A DNA stretch of 29,582 nucleotides, from assembly GCA_016987375.1 (NCBI GenBank), contig PJRA01000443.1, positions 580,356 through 609,937 of the forward strand. The letters are read 5' to 3'. The position numbers were made by a program, and so were the translations under genes. Below are positions 1 through 11,094 of this stretch, in pieces; within the stretch, counting starts at the first letter, position 1; each line of letters starts with the position of its first letter. The DNA is from Brachionus koreanus. Its lineage: Eukaryota > Rotifera > Eurotatoria > Ploima > Brachionidae. A model generated the notes under the pieces. That model searched no databases. It saw nothing but the letters and a program-made list of their open reading frames with translations, and had not been told where the DNA came from.

Positions 1-400
1 TTTGATTCGAGTGCATGTGTTATGGTAAGTGTTAATTTTAGCAGATATTGAATATATTGAAGACCTTTCACAGCTAACTATTTTAATAGATAAACTAAGT
101 TTAGCATAAAAGCATAGAATATATGGATAGCAATATGAAATTTTATTCGCTTATAAATATTAAAAAATACATTTGAGAAATATTGGTTTCTTAATTTTTA
201 ATAATACAAATCAGCAAATAAGTATGAATTTTCTTGAATACCGAAATCTTAAAACTAATCCCTACTTAATGATCAATTAATATTTTGAAAAATCACACAT
301 TTACCTTTATAAAATAAAAAAATAACAGGAAAAATATTATGTTAAAAAAATGTTTGAAAAAACAAAACCAACTAAACATAAGGTTTTTACGTTGCATTAA
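1..400. other. AT-rich non-coding stretch at the window edge
   Basis: I see no credible gene here. A consensus splice donor (GTAAGT at 25-30) follows a short open stretch at the very left edge and could close an exon of a gene lying outside the window, but eight codons are too few to judge. The rest is low-complexity A/T sequence leading into the transposon tail. Confidence 0.4.
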
Positions 401-811
401 AAAGTAAAATACATAAAGCTTATCGATATATGGAAGCATTTTCAACAATTTCGATTTATTCCAACGGACGTTTCTTTTCAAGATTATGTTGAAATCGATA
501 ATCAATTAGCTGTATATCAAGAAAAAACCGACGAAGAAATAATTAATTTGATTGAAAAACAAGATGAAAGTTCAAGTCAAACTGTTTGCGACCTAAGCGA
601 TGATGAGAACCAGCAAGGAAATGATGAAGATGAACACGATAAGGAAATGACAAATCAACAAGCTTTAAAAATGATTATTCAAATAAGGAAGCATCTTTCA
701 AAAACAAAACATAATTTTGAGTCATCAATTTATAGCTTGTGTTCAATTAAGAGTGAAATCTTGGGTCTAATGGTTAAACAAAAAACCATCTCCGATTATT
801 TCAAAAAATAA
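401..811 (+). pseudogene. C-terminal remnant of a pogo/Tigger-type transposase
   Basis: The frame is open from 401 to the TAA at 809-811. The recognisable part starts near 416 and reads as the tail of a CENP-B/jerky/Tigger-like DDE_1 transposase: an IWKHFQQF segment, then QDYVEIDNQL and TDEEIINLI, an acidic linker, and a helical stretch ALKMIIQIRKHL. No ATG lies in this frame at a sensible place, and the DNA-binding and catalytic DDE domains are absent upstream, so this is a 5'-truncated copy. The protein ends in QKTISDYFKK, a textbook PCNA-binding PIP box (Q-x-x-I-x-x-Y-F). A PIP box at the transposase C-terminus has been reported for Drosophila pogo, which supports the family call. A probable terminal inverted repeat and TA target follow at 880-941. 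A distant host gene derived from the same family is possible, but the truncation argues against it. Confidence 0.65.
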
Positions 812-939
812 AATATAATTTTTTTTCATATTTATCATTATTATTAATAGGTCTTAATTAAATAAAAACTAAAAAAAAAAATTTTTGTCGAACCGTTTTT
901 TGATTCCCTCAGCGACTTCGTTATAACCGTACTTTACTG
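401..939 (+). mobile_element. 3' end of a Tigger/pogo DNA transposon
   Basis: The right end reads ..TTATAACCGTACTTTACTG at 921-939 and is followed directly by TA (940-941). In the other direction the end begins CAGTAAAGTACGGTTATAAC, which has the CAGT start and the GTTATAAC block usual for Tigger-like termini inserted at TA. It lies 128 bp after the transposase stop. No matching left end is present in positions 1-400, so the element is truncated or its left part lies outside the window. Confidence 0.55.
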
Positions 940-941
940 TA

Positions 942-1464
942 TAATGGAAAAATGTTTTTGAAAAAAAAAATTTAAAAGCGCATAAGCAAAAAAAGTTAAG
1001 GAACGCATAAAGATTTTATCATTAAAACATATAGTCTTGCATATGATAAAACAAGTTAAGAATAAAAAAAGTCTACAATGAGTCTTAGTTTTTGTAAAAA
1101 GACTTCTTTGTACGATCATTAAAATATTATTTGTTGAAGCAAACCCGGAAACTGAAAAAAAAATTTCTCAATTGTTACTTTCACTTTCAGCACATTTTTT
1201 TAAAATAGTCACCAAACGACTTAAGATCAGGTTCTTTGTCCCATCGACTAAAGACTTAGATCTTGATTCAAATAAATTTAGATTCGCTTTTTAGGCTAAA
1301 ACAGTTAAAACTTAAGGAAAATATTTAATTTTTTTTTCTTTAAAATAAAAAAAAATAAAGTAAATAAAATATTTTATTCACAAATCTATTTTTCTATTGA
1401 AAAAATATATAAAAAATTTACAGTTATATTTACTGTTTAAAAAAAACTAATAAGATAAAAAAAT
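942..1464. other. Intergenic AT-rich DNA downstream of ORC1
   Basis: No gene is supported. The part from about 1150 to 1300 is somewhat less repetitive than its surroundings but has no sustained open frame. 1340-1460 forms the 3' flank of ORC1, and AATAAA-like motifs on the minus strand there could serve as its poly(A) signal. Confidence 0.5.
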
Positions 1465-4086
1465 CTATTTATTATCATTGAGAACATACTCAATATCATC
1501 TATGCTCATATTGCATCTTACTCTTTGCAAATAGATATTTTTGCATGGCTCAAGCAAAATTATTTTGGTAGCAGCTAGCGAACAGCAAACATTCAATAAT
1601 TGTGTGCGATTCAATGGCTGAATATTTTCTGATCGACACAAAAAGTTATGCGTTTCCATAATTCGATTCAGTGAAGCCTCTTCCATTCCAGACTTTTGGT
1701 ATAAGAGAGTGACAGCTTTCATGAACAATTTTTCCATTTTAGATGCATTAGTCAAAAGAGTAATTTTAGCTGAAGAAAACATTTGTTTGACTGCTTGATC
1801 CACATGACTAATGGTCACCAAATTGTGAGTTTTGTTTTTTTTTAGGCCATCTCTTTCGGCCAATTCTGTAGCTCGTCTACATATTTCCAAGGCTCGTCTT
1901 GCATCGCCACTAACTGCCGCTACTTTTCTGGCCGCATATAAAATAGCATCCGATTCAAAAACATTCAGCTCCTGTAATCTTAAGCGAACAATTTCTTCCA
2001 ATTCACCGTGAGTGTATGGCTGAAATATTAGTCTTGAAAGGCCAAGACGACTCGAAATTTTGCTCATGACTTGTTCAGGCAAATTCATTGCGTTTGCGAT
2101 GGCAACTACTATCCACTTGGAATTTTTCTTGTATGGCCAATCGAACAAATTGTAGAGAACATCTTGTTTTTTGGTACACAGCATATCCAGCTTAAAAATA
2201 TCAATTTATATATATTTTTTTTTAAATTTTGAATATATTAAACTTATTGAGGAGAGAATTATAAATTAACTTAAATTAATAAACTTAAAGGGGTAGCTTT
2301 TTAGTGTCTAATAGAATTGCTATTTTTGGAATTTTATAATTTTTTTCTAATTATAAAAAGATTAAAACAATCAGGCTAAAATATTTGATTCTGTTTAACA
2401 GTAGAAAGACCGGCTGATTTCTCATTAAAATTTCAAATAATAATAGCCATAATCAAGCAGTTATGTTCAAAACCATCATTTCCAATTCGATTCAAATTGG
2501 CTTGAAAAGAACTGGGTTTAATGAATTAGTCAATGTTGCTTTTCTTGCCGATGCAGCCGATTCTATAACAAACAGATTCAAATCAACATTTTATTTGAAA
2601 ACAAATAATTTTAAGCATGCAATGTGCTGGTTTCAGAAAAGCTGTTCATCATCAAATAAATGAAATCAAAGAAAAAAAAATTACAAGATTCCATTGATAT
2701 TAGAGACACAGAATCTCCTAAAATTTGATTTAAAAAAATATTGATATTAAAATAAAAATTGTTATTGTTTAAGTCATTTCGTAACTCTTATTTAGTAAAA
2801 ATAATTAATAAATGAGTCCAAAGTAGTAGTAGTAGTAGTAGTTTATCCACGAAAAGTCTAACCCCTTGTAGAAGAACACAAGTTATGTTTGATTAGCTTG
2901 TAGAAGTTAGCAAAGTAGTAATTATTTATCCCATAATTAATTATTTATTGAGTAAAAAATAATTATGAGTCCGTTTCAGTAGTAGAATGAGCCCATTATA
3001 AATTATTCCCAAAAAAAATTGTAAATTAAATATAATTAAACAAATCTATAATCTAAATTGATTAAAAAAAAAATTATTAAATTTTACTAATTTTTTAATA
3101 CAAATTTTTTTAAATTAAATTTGAAAAATTAAAAATTATAAAAAGAAAAAAAAACTTACTTCATCTACCAAAAGTACTATGGGCTCACTTGATTTATGTT
3201 CAAATTTTTTTTCTAAAAGACTAACAGCATGCTCAGCACTGACATTTTCATTAGTCAATTCTTTATATATTAGCTTGTAAATTTGATGCGGTTCTGTAAC
3301 TTGAAACGCATTTACTTCAATAAATTTGAAAGGAGCAAATATTTTGTCCGTAACTCCTTCTTTTAAACAAAGAATGACTTGTCGTGTAGTCAAAGTTTTG
3401 CCAGTTCCAGGAACACCACACACATACATGCAACCTCCTGTCTGATTTCTAAGATTTGTTTCTATGAAATTGTAAATGTCTGAAAATTGTTTGTCTCTGC
3501 ATGGAAGACAGTCAGGTGTATTTGCTACATGAAGTTTAATTCGAGCTTTTTCATAAATAGAGAGAGCGTCGCTGGTTTGATCGATTGTGGATGCAGCTCG
3601 TTGTTGCATTGATGGAGTTGACTTGGCAGCTGAGAAAGTGCTGCGTCTACTTAGCGCACTTTTCGGCTTTTTAACTGATGGAGTTCGAGCAAGAGATTCT
3701 CGCTTAATGGCAGCGACTGAACGCCGAGGTTTAGAAACCGGAATTTCCATATCAATCGACATAGCATCTTCATCAGATGAAATTGAGTCTTCATTTACAT
3801 TATAATTTGTGTCGACTTGTTTTATTGAGTTCATTTGTTTTTTAATTACTTTTTTCAGACTGACTTCCTCATCTGGCTTTGGTGTAAAAAGAGATTTTCT
3901 TAAGTTGATTGATTCTTGCTTTATTTTGACCGCATTTTTAAAGTATCTTAATCAAAATTTTAAGTAATCAACACTGTTGGCTTTGAAAATAAGTTACTTG
4001 TCATAAGCGCCCTCGCCGGTATTTCTCGACGGTGTATTCCTAAATTGATACTGACGGGAAGTTTCTTGTTTAATTGGAGTAGACAT
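1465..4086 (-). CDS. ORC1: Origin recognition complex subunit 1, short form
   Basis: ORC1 is the AAA+ ATPase subunit of the complex that marks replication origins and loads MCM in the nucleus. I place three exons on the minus strand: 4086-3998, 3946-3160 and 2190-1465 (with stop), giving 533 residues. Introns are 51 bp (GTAACT donor) and 969 bp (GTAAGT donor). Visible motifs are Walker A GVPGTGKT near residues 207-214, Walker B VLLVDE-LD spanning the second intron (about 287-294), the sensor-1 stretch AIANAMNLPE near 323 and sensor 2 GDARRALEICRRA near 387. A winged-helix C-terminal region follows. CTKKQDVLYNLFDWP after Walker B is typical of ORC1 rather than CDC6. The first 150 residues are basic and Ser/Thr-rich with CDK-like sites (RTPSVKKPK, FTPKPDEE). 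Most animal ORC1 proteins are 800-1000 residues with an N-terminal BAH domain, which is missing here. The 5' exon starts 115 bp from a tRNA gene, so an unseen BAH exon is unlikely but not excluded. Confidence 0.9.
2191..3159 (-). other. Long second intron of ORC1
   Basis: At 969 bp this intron is nearly twenty times longer than most introns in the window. It splits the gene inside the Walker B motif. It holds an (AGT)n microsatellite at about 2822-2842 and a less AT-rich island at about 2400-2660 with an open frame of 66 codons on the plus strand that resembles nothing I know. The rest is A/T-rich. Confidence 0.7.
2822..2842. repeat. (AGT)n trinucleotide microsatellite
   Basis: Seven AGT units lie in the second intron of ORC1, with further scattered GTAGTAG motifs nearby (for example around 2978). 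It is a simple-sequence tract with no sign of being coding. Confidence 0.85.
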
Positions 4087-4200
4087 TCTTTTTTTTTCTA
4101 ATTAAAAATTTAATTCTAAAAAAAATGAATGAATTTTTTTTTCATATAAAAGAAAAAAATTGAAAATTTTTGTTATTTTTTATTTTAATTTAAGTATCAA

Positions 4201-4319
4201 GCAGTGATGGCCGAGTGGTTAAGGCGTCTGACTAGAATTTGATTTCTAATCCATTTCAAAAATGGAGCACAGTGATCAGATGGGATTTTCCCGCGCAGGT
4301 TCAAATCCTGCTCACTGCG
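4201..4319 (+). tRNA. tRNA-Ser (anticodon AGA) with intron, copy 1
   Basis: The acceptor stem GCAGTGA pairs with TCACTGC, with discriminator G at 4319. The D arm contains the A-box region TGGCCGAGTGGTTAAGG, and the B box is GGTTCAAATCC. The anticodon stem TCTGA/TCAGA encloses the loop CTAGAAA, giving anticodon AGA (IGA after inosine editing), which reads UCN serine codons. A 37-nt intron (4238-4274) sits one base 3' of the anticodon, the standard nuclear position. Removing it leaves 82 nt, right for a class II tRNA with a long variable arm (GGGATTTTCCC region). A run of nine T (4322-4330) ends transcription. An exact copy, intron included, lies at 18951-19069. Confidence 0.95.
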
Positions 4320-4321
4320 AA

Positions 4322-4330
4322 TTTTTTTTT
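4322..4330 (+). terminator. RNA polymerase III T-run terminator
   Basis: Nine T residues start three bases after the tRNA-Ser discriminator base. The same T-run follows the second copy. Confidence 0.85.
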
Positions 4331-5032
4331 AAACTTTTAAAAATTAAAATATATTTTATCTATTTTATTTGGATTAATAAAGTGTTTTTTTTCCAAATTT
4401 TGAAAATTAGTTTTTCAAGCCATTTGAATTAAGAAGATTTCTAATTTTTTTTTTGAACATTAAGTCGAATATTTTCATATTTCTGTTAGCTGATGTCGGT
4501 TTTTAGATTTTAATTCCTTGAATAAGAGAATTCTAGCATTTTTCAACCCATTAAATGGCATATCCTTTAGGAATATTGGGGACTTTTATCAATTTGATAA
4601 TCAAAAAATATCATTTCAATTCAAAGAGTTTATTTTTAGATTTTATAATTAATCTTTAATTTAATCTAAGTAGTTTTAATGCAAACGATTAATATGTAGA
4701 TTTAGTAAATAAATAATTTTTGAAAAATATTTTCTCAACTTATTGATGAGATCAATTTTAAGATTTTTTAATCTATTGGTTCATTATTTGTTAGGTTTAT
4801 TTTTAAGCTTTTAATTTCAAAAATATTTGTAGTAAAAAAAAAATTTACAAATTTTATTACTTATTTGGAATTTGATATTTGAATTTTAATTTTAAATTTA
4901 ATACTAAATGCTAGTTTACCAATACTTTTGAAATAGATTCAAAATATACTTCACAAAATTTTTTTTGCATTTAAATTTAAAAATTGATCTTATCAAAAGG
5001 TTGATGTTATGTAGCTTATGTATCATTATGAT
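4331..5032. other. AT-rich intergenic DNA, no gene seen
   Basis: The stretch between the tRNA-Ser gene and the piggyBac-like miniature element consists of A/T-rich sequence broken by frequent stops in all frames. I find no splice-linked coding segments. Confidence 0.5.
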
Positions 5033-5237
5033 TTAACACTCCAAGGCCGGAAGAATTTTTCGACCCATTTTATTTGACTCGTTTTTTTACTTTTTTTTTC
5101 AATTAAAATTAAATAATTTTAAAATATAGTTATGATTGAAAAAAAATTATAAAAAATGAATAAATTCATTGAATAATAAACAAAGAAATTAAGTACAAAA
5201 TTGGGTTCACATGAGCCCTGCCGCCTTTGAGTGTTAA
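5033..5237. mobile_element. piggyBac-like miniature element (non-autonomous)
   Basis: The 205-bp segment is bounded by TTAA at both ends (5033-5036 and 5234-5237). Its ends are imperfect inverted repeats: the left starts TTAACACTCCAAGGCCGG, and the right, read inward on the minus strand, starts TTAACACTCAAAGGCGGCAG. The right end also has a GGGTTCACATGAGCCC palindrome just inside. TTAA boundaries with CACT-type ends are the hallmark of piggyBac-superfamily transposons, which duplicate TTAA on insertion. There is no transposase inside, so this would be a miniature copy moved in trans. Confidence 0.55.
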
Positions 5238-5487
5238 CAATTATCTTCTCACAATGTATAAAATTATTTTTAAAACGTTTATTCATTGAAAAGTTATTTT
5301 GATAAAACCTTACGAGGATATTCATTCTTATTTTTAAAAATTTAGCTAATTTTTTCAAGATTTTTGGTAGCATATTTGAGCCTATATTGAAAATTTTATT
5401 TAATGATAAATGTTCTTGAATAAATTTTCAAAGAAAATTTTTAATTTATCTTGATAACTTTATTTGAAATTTTAATGAGAAATAAGC

Positions 5488-5505
5488 CAGGCTTTCTAGT
5501 GTTAA
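5488..5505 (-). repeat. Solitary piggyBac-like terminal repeat
   Basis: On the minus strand the site reads TTAACACTAGAAAGCCTG, sharing TTAACACT and an AAAG-C block with the two ends of the 5033-5237 element. It may be the end of a second, older copy whose other end I cannot find. Confidence 0.35.
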
Positions 5506-5589
5506 GAGGATTTTTTTAATAAGACAAGAAAAATTAGATATTTTTATGAACAAAAAAATTTTTAATTCATAAAAATATCTAATAATATA

Positions 5590-6340
5590 AAAATGTTAGC
5601 CGATGACACGACAATCAGTCAATCAGATAAAGATTTGGAAACTGCTTTATTAAATTTTTAAACAACTATTATAAATCTTAGTAATTGGTGTTCTTATAAC
5701 AAGATAAACATATAAACTGGTCTAAAACATTTTGCATGATCTTTTCAAATAAACGAACTAAATTTCCTGAGAAGATAAATATTTGTGGAAAAGATATTCA
5801 AGTCGTAGATGAAATAATGCTCTTAGGTTTTAAAATTTATCAAAATCTTAATTTTTCAAAGCTTGCCTGTAGGATCTCATTAGTTGTAAACAAAAAACTA
5901 TTTAGTATTGAAATACTTTTCTATCTTTCTAGTTCTGTTAAAATTCAGTTTTTTAAGTCATTTATTTTGCCATATTTTGATTATTGTTCAACTCTTTTGT
6001 GTCATTTTTCAAAAGATGCAATAGTTAAACTTGCCAAAAGTTACTATTTTTCAATATTCAAATTTAAAGCTTTAATAGCTTTCTAATATTATTAATAATA
6101 TTTTAGAAAAATGTGGCTTATATGCTTTTCAGGATAGAACTCTTGATAGAATGCTATCTTTTGCCTATAAAACACTATTTTTTCATAATTCACCTGAAAA
6201 TTTAAGATCGAAATTTTAGAAAAATGACTCAAGAAATTTAAAATACAATTTAAGGAATAGCGGAAATTTGATATATCCAATGTGAAAAAACATTTGAATA
6301 TTTTTATGTAAGATAAATAGCTATGTGATCAAGAGATCAA
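5590..6340 (+). pseudogene. Decayed non-LTR retrotransposon reverse transcriptase (C-terminal part)
   Basis: The frame-broken translation begins with the RT catalytic motif LADDTTIS (5595-5618; the usual form is F/Y-A-D-D). It continues with an NWCSYNKI helix and, after a stop, an open stretch (5736-6086) containing CGKDIQVVDEIMLLGFKI and FFKSFILPYFDYCSTLL. These are hallmarks of the thumb and distal region of LINE reverse transcriptases. Beyond a further frame break comes KCGLYAFQDRTLDRMLSFAY and then only fragments. The N-terminal RT blocks and the endonuclease are missing, as expected for a 5'-truncated insertion. The clade (Jockey/CR1/RTE-like) cannot be fixed by eye. It is certainly non-functional. 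Confidence 0.7.
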
Positions 6341-8313
<1,973 letters not shown>

Positions 8314-8490
8314 AAATTTATTCTAATTTTATTTTATTTTTTTTAAATAGAATAAATAAAATTTAAAAAATTTTAACAAACAGAAAATATTATTATTTCC
8401 TCCTTTTTTCCTGAGTCATCAGATATTTAAACATATGTATATTATACAATCAAATATTTAAAAAAATGTATCTGTAACTAAATTTTATCC
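8314..8490. other. CDK5 3' flank
   Basis: AATAAA motifs at about 8350-8358 can serve as the CDK5 poly(A) signal. Nothing else is seen before the tandem repeat block. Confidence 0.5.
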
Positions 8491-8985
8491 GTAACTTTAA
8501 TTTTAATTTTAATTTCCCTATATTTTAAACTATTTTATTTTATTTTTATTACACTTCTACTTATTTTTTTTATATTTTTTTATTTAACTTTATTTTTATT
8601 CATTTTTTTTCTTTTTTTTTTAATCTGTACGGAGCTATAGCTCGGTACAGTAATACAAATAAATAAATAAATAATACTCGGACCTACTCGTCCTTTTTTT
8701 TAATATTTTGATTTGATTCTTTTTTATCTTATTTAACTTTATTTTAATCTAAATTTTTTTTTATATTTTATTCTCAAGGAGCATTAGCTCCGTACAGATA
8801 AACAAATAAATAAATAAATACTCTCTATTAATTTTATCTATTTTTTCCTTTAAAATTATATGTACTATATACTTTAATTTTTTTTATTTATTATTTTAAA
8901 TTTTATTTTTTTTTTATAATACGAAGGAGTAATAGCTCAGTACAAAAAAAAAACAAATATCAATAAATTAATTATTAATTATTTT
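8491..8985. repeat. Three tandem units of about 147 bp with hairpin core and AAAT tail
   Basis: The core GGAGC-TTAGCTC-GTACA occurs at 8631, 8778 and 8926, spacings of 147 and 148 bp. Each core follows a long T-rich tract and is followed by CAAATAAATAAATAAATA or a decayed form of it. In the first unit the core extends to a near-perfect palindrome (8625-8650, arms CTGTAC/GTACAG). The units differ in the spacer sequence, so the duplication is old. A short tail of AAAT repeats is typical of some non-LTR retrotransposon 3' ends, so these may be stacked LINE/SINE tails. A small satellite is the alternative. Confidence 0.7.
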
Positions 8986-9576
8986 TCTTTAGTAAAAATA
9001 GGAATTTATTAAAGTAATTGAAACAGAAACGAAAATTAATATAAAAATTTTCAACTTAATTTTTGGCTCACCAAAATTTACCAAACAGACAATAACCAAT
9101 ATTTATTAATTGACTATTATTTATTAACTCTCATTTTTCCTTGATTATAAACATGTATTCATTACACGAAATCATTGGCATAAATAGTGAATCCACTCTC
9201 AGAACAAATGGAATGAAATGAAACGCATAAATTTTTAGAGATCAGCAATTATTTAATAAACTATTGGAATATCTCAAAAGCAATTAGAAAAAAAAGCGTC
9301 TTTAATGATTTCATACATTCAAAATTGATCATTTTAAGAAAAAAAAATTTTTTCATATTATTATTTCTCCTATTAAGTTGAAATTTTCAAATTGGATTAA
9401 ATAATTCAATTCAAGATTTAAATATAATGAATGAAATAGAATCTCAAAATTTTAATAGGAAAAGAACTGAACAACATTTCTTATTTTGCTTCTTATTCAG
9501 AAGAAATTTTAAAAAAATTAATTTTAGTTATTTGAATTATTTTATTTAAAATAAATTAACTTCCTGCGATGGAAAT
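8986..9576. other. AT-rich intergenic DNA downstream of RPL12
   Basis: There are no open frames of note. The minus-strand 3' end of RPL12 must lie near 9540-9576. Confidence 0.45.
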
Positions 9577-10074
9577 TTATTTTTCCGGAACATCATATTC
9601 ACCAGATTGGACCTTTTCGATGATACTATGTGGGTGCTGACCATCGACTTTGCATCCAACTGATTGAGCAGTTCCGAGAATTTCCAAAACAGTTCCTCTC
9701 AATTCCCTGGCCATGGATCTTGGTCTCATTTGACGAGCAATCGAAATTATTTCGTCAAAAGATACATTTCCATCATGCTTAATGTTCTTTACTTTCTTTC
9801 TATCTCTTGGGGCCTCCTTCAAAGCCTTGATGACCAACGACGAAGCCGATGGAACAACTGAAATTTTGGCTTGTCTGTTTTGAATGGTCAATTTGACAGT
9901 AATACGAAGACCTTTCCAGTCTCCTGTGTTCTTGGCAATATCTTCAGAGATTTTCTTTGGAGCTAGACCCAATGGACCAATTTTTGGGGCAAGGGCAGCG
10001 GTGGCAGCACCTTCACCTCCAGTCACTCTCAAGGTAACTTCATGAATGGCAGTTGGATCGAACTTTGGCGGCAT
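9577..10074 (-). CDS. RPL12: 60S ribosomal protein L12 (uL11)
   Basis: RPL12 forms the base of the ribosomal P-stalk and binds the GTPase-associated region of large-subunit rRNA in the cytosol. The single uninterrupted frame encodes 165 residues, exactly the human length, and starts MPPKFDP as the family does. The N-terminal L11 domain carries [11 protein letters not shown] and [20 protein letters not shown]. The C-terminal RNA-binding domain carries [31 protein letters not shown] and [19 protein letters not shown]. Codon use is visibly less AT-rich than that of the neighbours (many GCC, GGA, AAG codons), as expected for a highly expressed gene. The start is preceded by TTTACTCTTAG one base before the ATG, a strong 3' splice-site look-alike. 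Either a 5' UTR intron or spliced-leader addition would explain it. Confidence 0.97.
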   Translation of the reverse strand: MPPKFDPTAIHEVTLRVTGGEGAATAALAPKIGPLGLAPKKISEDIAKNTGDWKGLRITVKLTIQNRQAKISVVPSASSLVIKALKEAPRDRKKVKNIKHDGNVSFDEIISIARQMRPRSMARELRGTVLEILGTAQSVGCKVDGQHPHSIIEKVQSGEYDVPEK

Positions 10075-10902
10075 TCTAAGAGTAAATCGATTAGATCAAT
10101 AGGTTATATTATCAATAGGTTTTATTAGGTGCATTTTTTGTCGGATCGGTTGAGTAAACTAATTTTAATATAAACGCTTCAAAATTTGTTTAATATCTGT
10201 CCGATCCAGGAAAATTTTAGCCCTGTTTGACACTGTAATCGAAGATTTTTAGCTTCAAATCAGTAACACAAGGGCTATTTAAGACAAAAGCTAAAAATAT
10301 CATACCTGATTTAGATAAACTCGTGCAATTTATGTTCAAAAAGAAAAAAACTAAACAATTTTGCTTCTAGTATCGTACATTGCTAAAAATTAAAAAATTT
10401 ATTCAGCTGCAGCTAAACATGTGAATATTCAGTCTTTTTACTTTACTGAAATTAAGTTGTAGAAAACGATTCTAAAAAAAAATTTAATTTATGCTAGATA
10501 AAACAAAATTAATCAAAGAAACAATATTTGCAAAAAATAACCAACATTTTATCAGATTAAATTTAAAATTTTTTTTTTCAAAAAAAAAGTAAAATTATTA
10601 ATAAACTATAAAAAGATAGAAATTAAAATTTTTAATTTTTTGATTTCGGGGGCTGGTCAATTCGATTTTATTTTATTATAAAAAAGCTCAAAATCAATTT
10701 TATTTGTGTACAAAATTTATTGATTATAACTTTTATAGAAATGTAAATCACACGTCGTTTTTTTGATTAGATCTTCTTATATTTTGTGTTATAGAAGGAC
10801 AATTTAGGTCGTTGCTAGAGATCAATTAAGAGACCAGAGTGGATAAATTTTGAAGTTAAGTTAATCATTCTTTTCTAAAATGAATTTTCTAAAGCACAAC
10901 CA
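10075..10902. other. RPL12 upstream region, AT-rich
   Basis: No gene is supported. It should hold the RPL12 promoter and perhaps a non-coding first exon. A short inverted repeat (GGATCGG near 10142 and CCGATCC near 10201) stands out in otherwise A/T-rich DNA. I looked for box C/D snoRNA motifs and found none convincing. Confidence 0.4.
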
Positions 10903-10919
10903 TTTTTGATCACCCATTA
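10903..10919 (-). repeat. Isolated mariner-type terminal repeat fragment
   Basis: On the minus strand it reads TGGGTGATCAAAAATGG, close to the right terminal repeat of the 11022-12456 element (ACGGGTGATCCATAAGTAAATGG). It appears to be the end of another, mostly lost copy. Confidence 0.35.
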
Positions 10920-11094
10920 ATATCAAAAATTTTTTTAATCTCAAGTTTTTTTCCATGAATAAAAAATAATGACTAATTCATTTTTGATTTTTCTTCTTAG
11001 TTAGAAAGCATCTTCTAACTAACGGGTGTAGAAAACAAAATGGCACAAAATTAATTTAATCATAAAAAATTTTTATTTAATAAAGATTTTAATT

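Noticed and set aside
1..30. Possible exon end with GTAAGT donor at the left edge
   Set aside because: Only eight codons lie in the window before the donor, with no way to test frame or homology.
293..505. 70-codon minus-strand frame rich in Phe/Ile/Leu
   Set aside because: It is translated A/T-rich sequence overlapping the pogo remnant on the other strand; no motif.
2463..2663. 66-codon plus-strand frame in the ORC1 intron
   Set aside because: No homology I recognise, no splice context, lies wholly inside an intron; kept only as part of the intron note.
5119..5373. 84-codon minus-strand frame across the piggyBac-like element
   Set aside because: It crosses the element boundary and consists of low-complexity residues; it is not a transposase.
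10200..10320. Possible snoRNA upstream of RPL12
   Set aside because: Only loose C- and D-box-like strings without the right spacing or a terminal stem.
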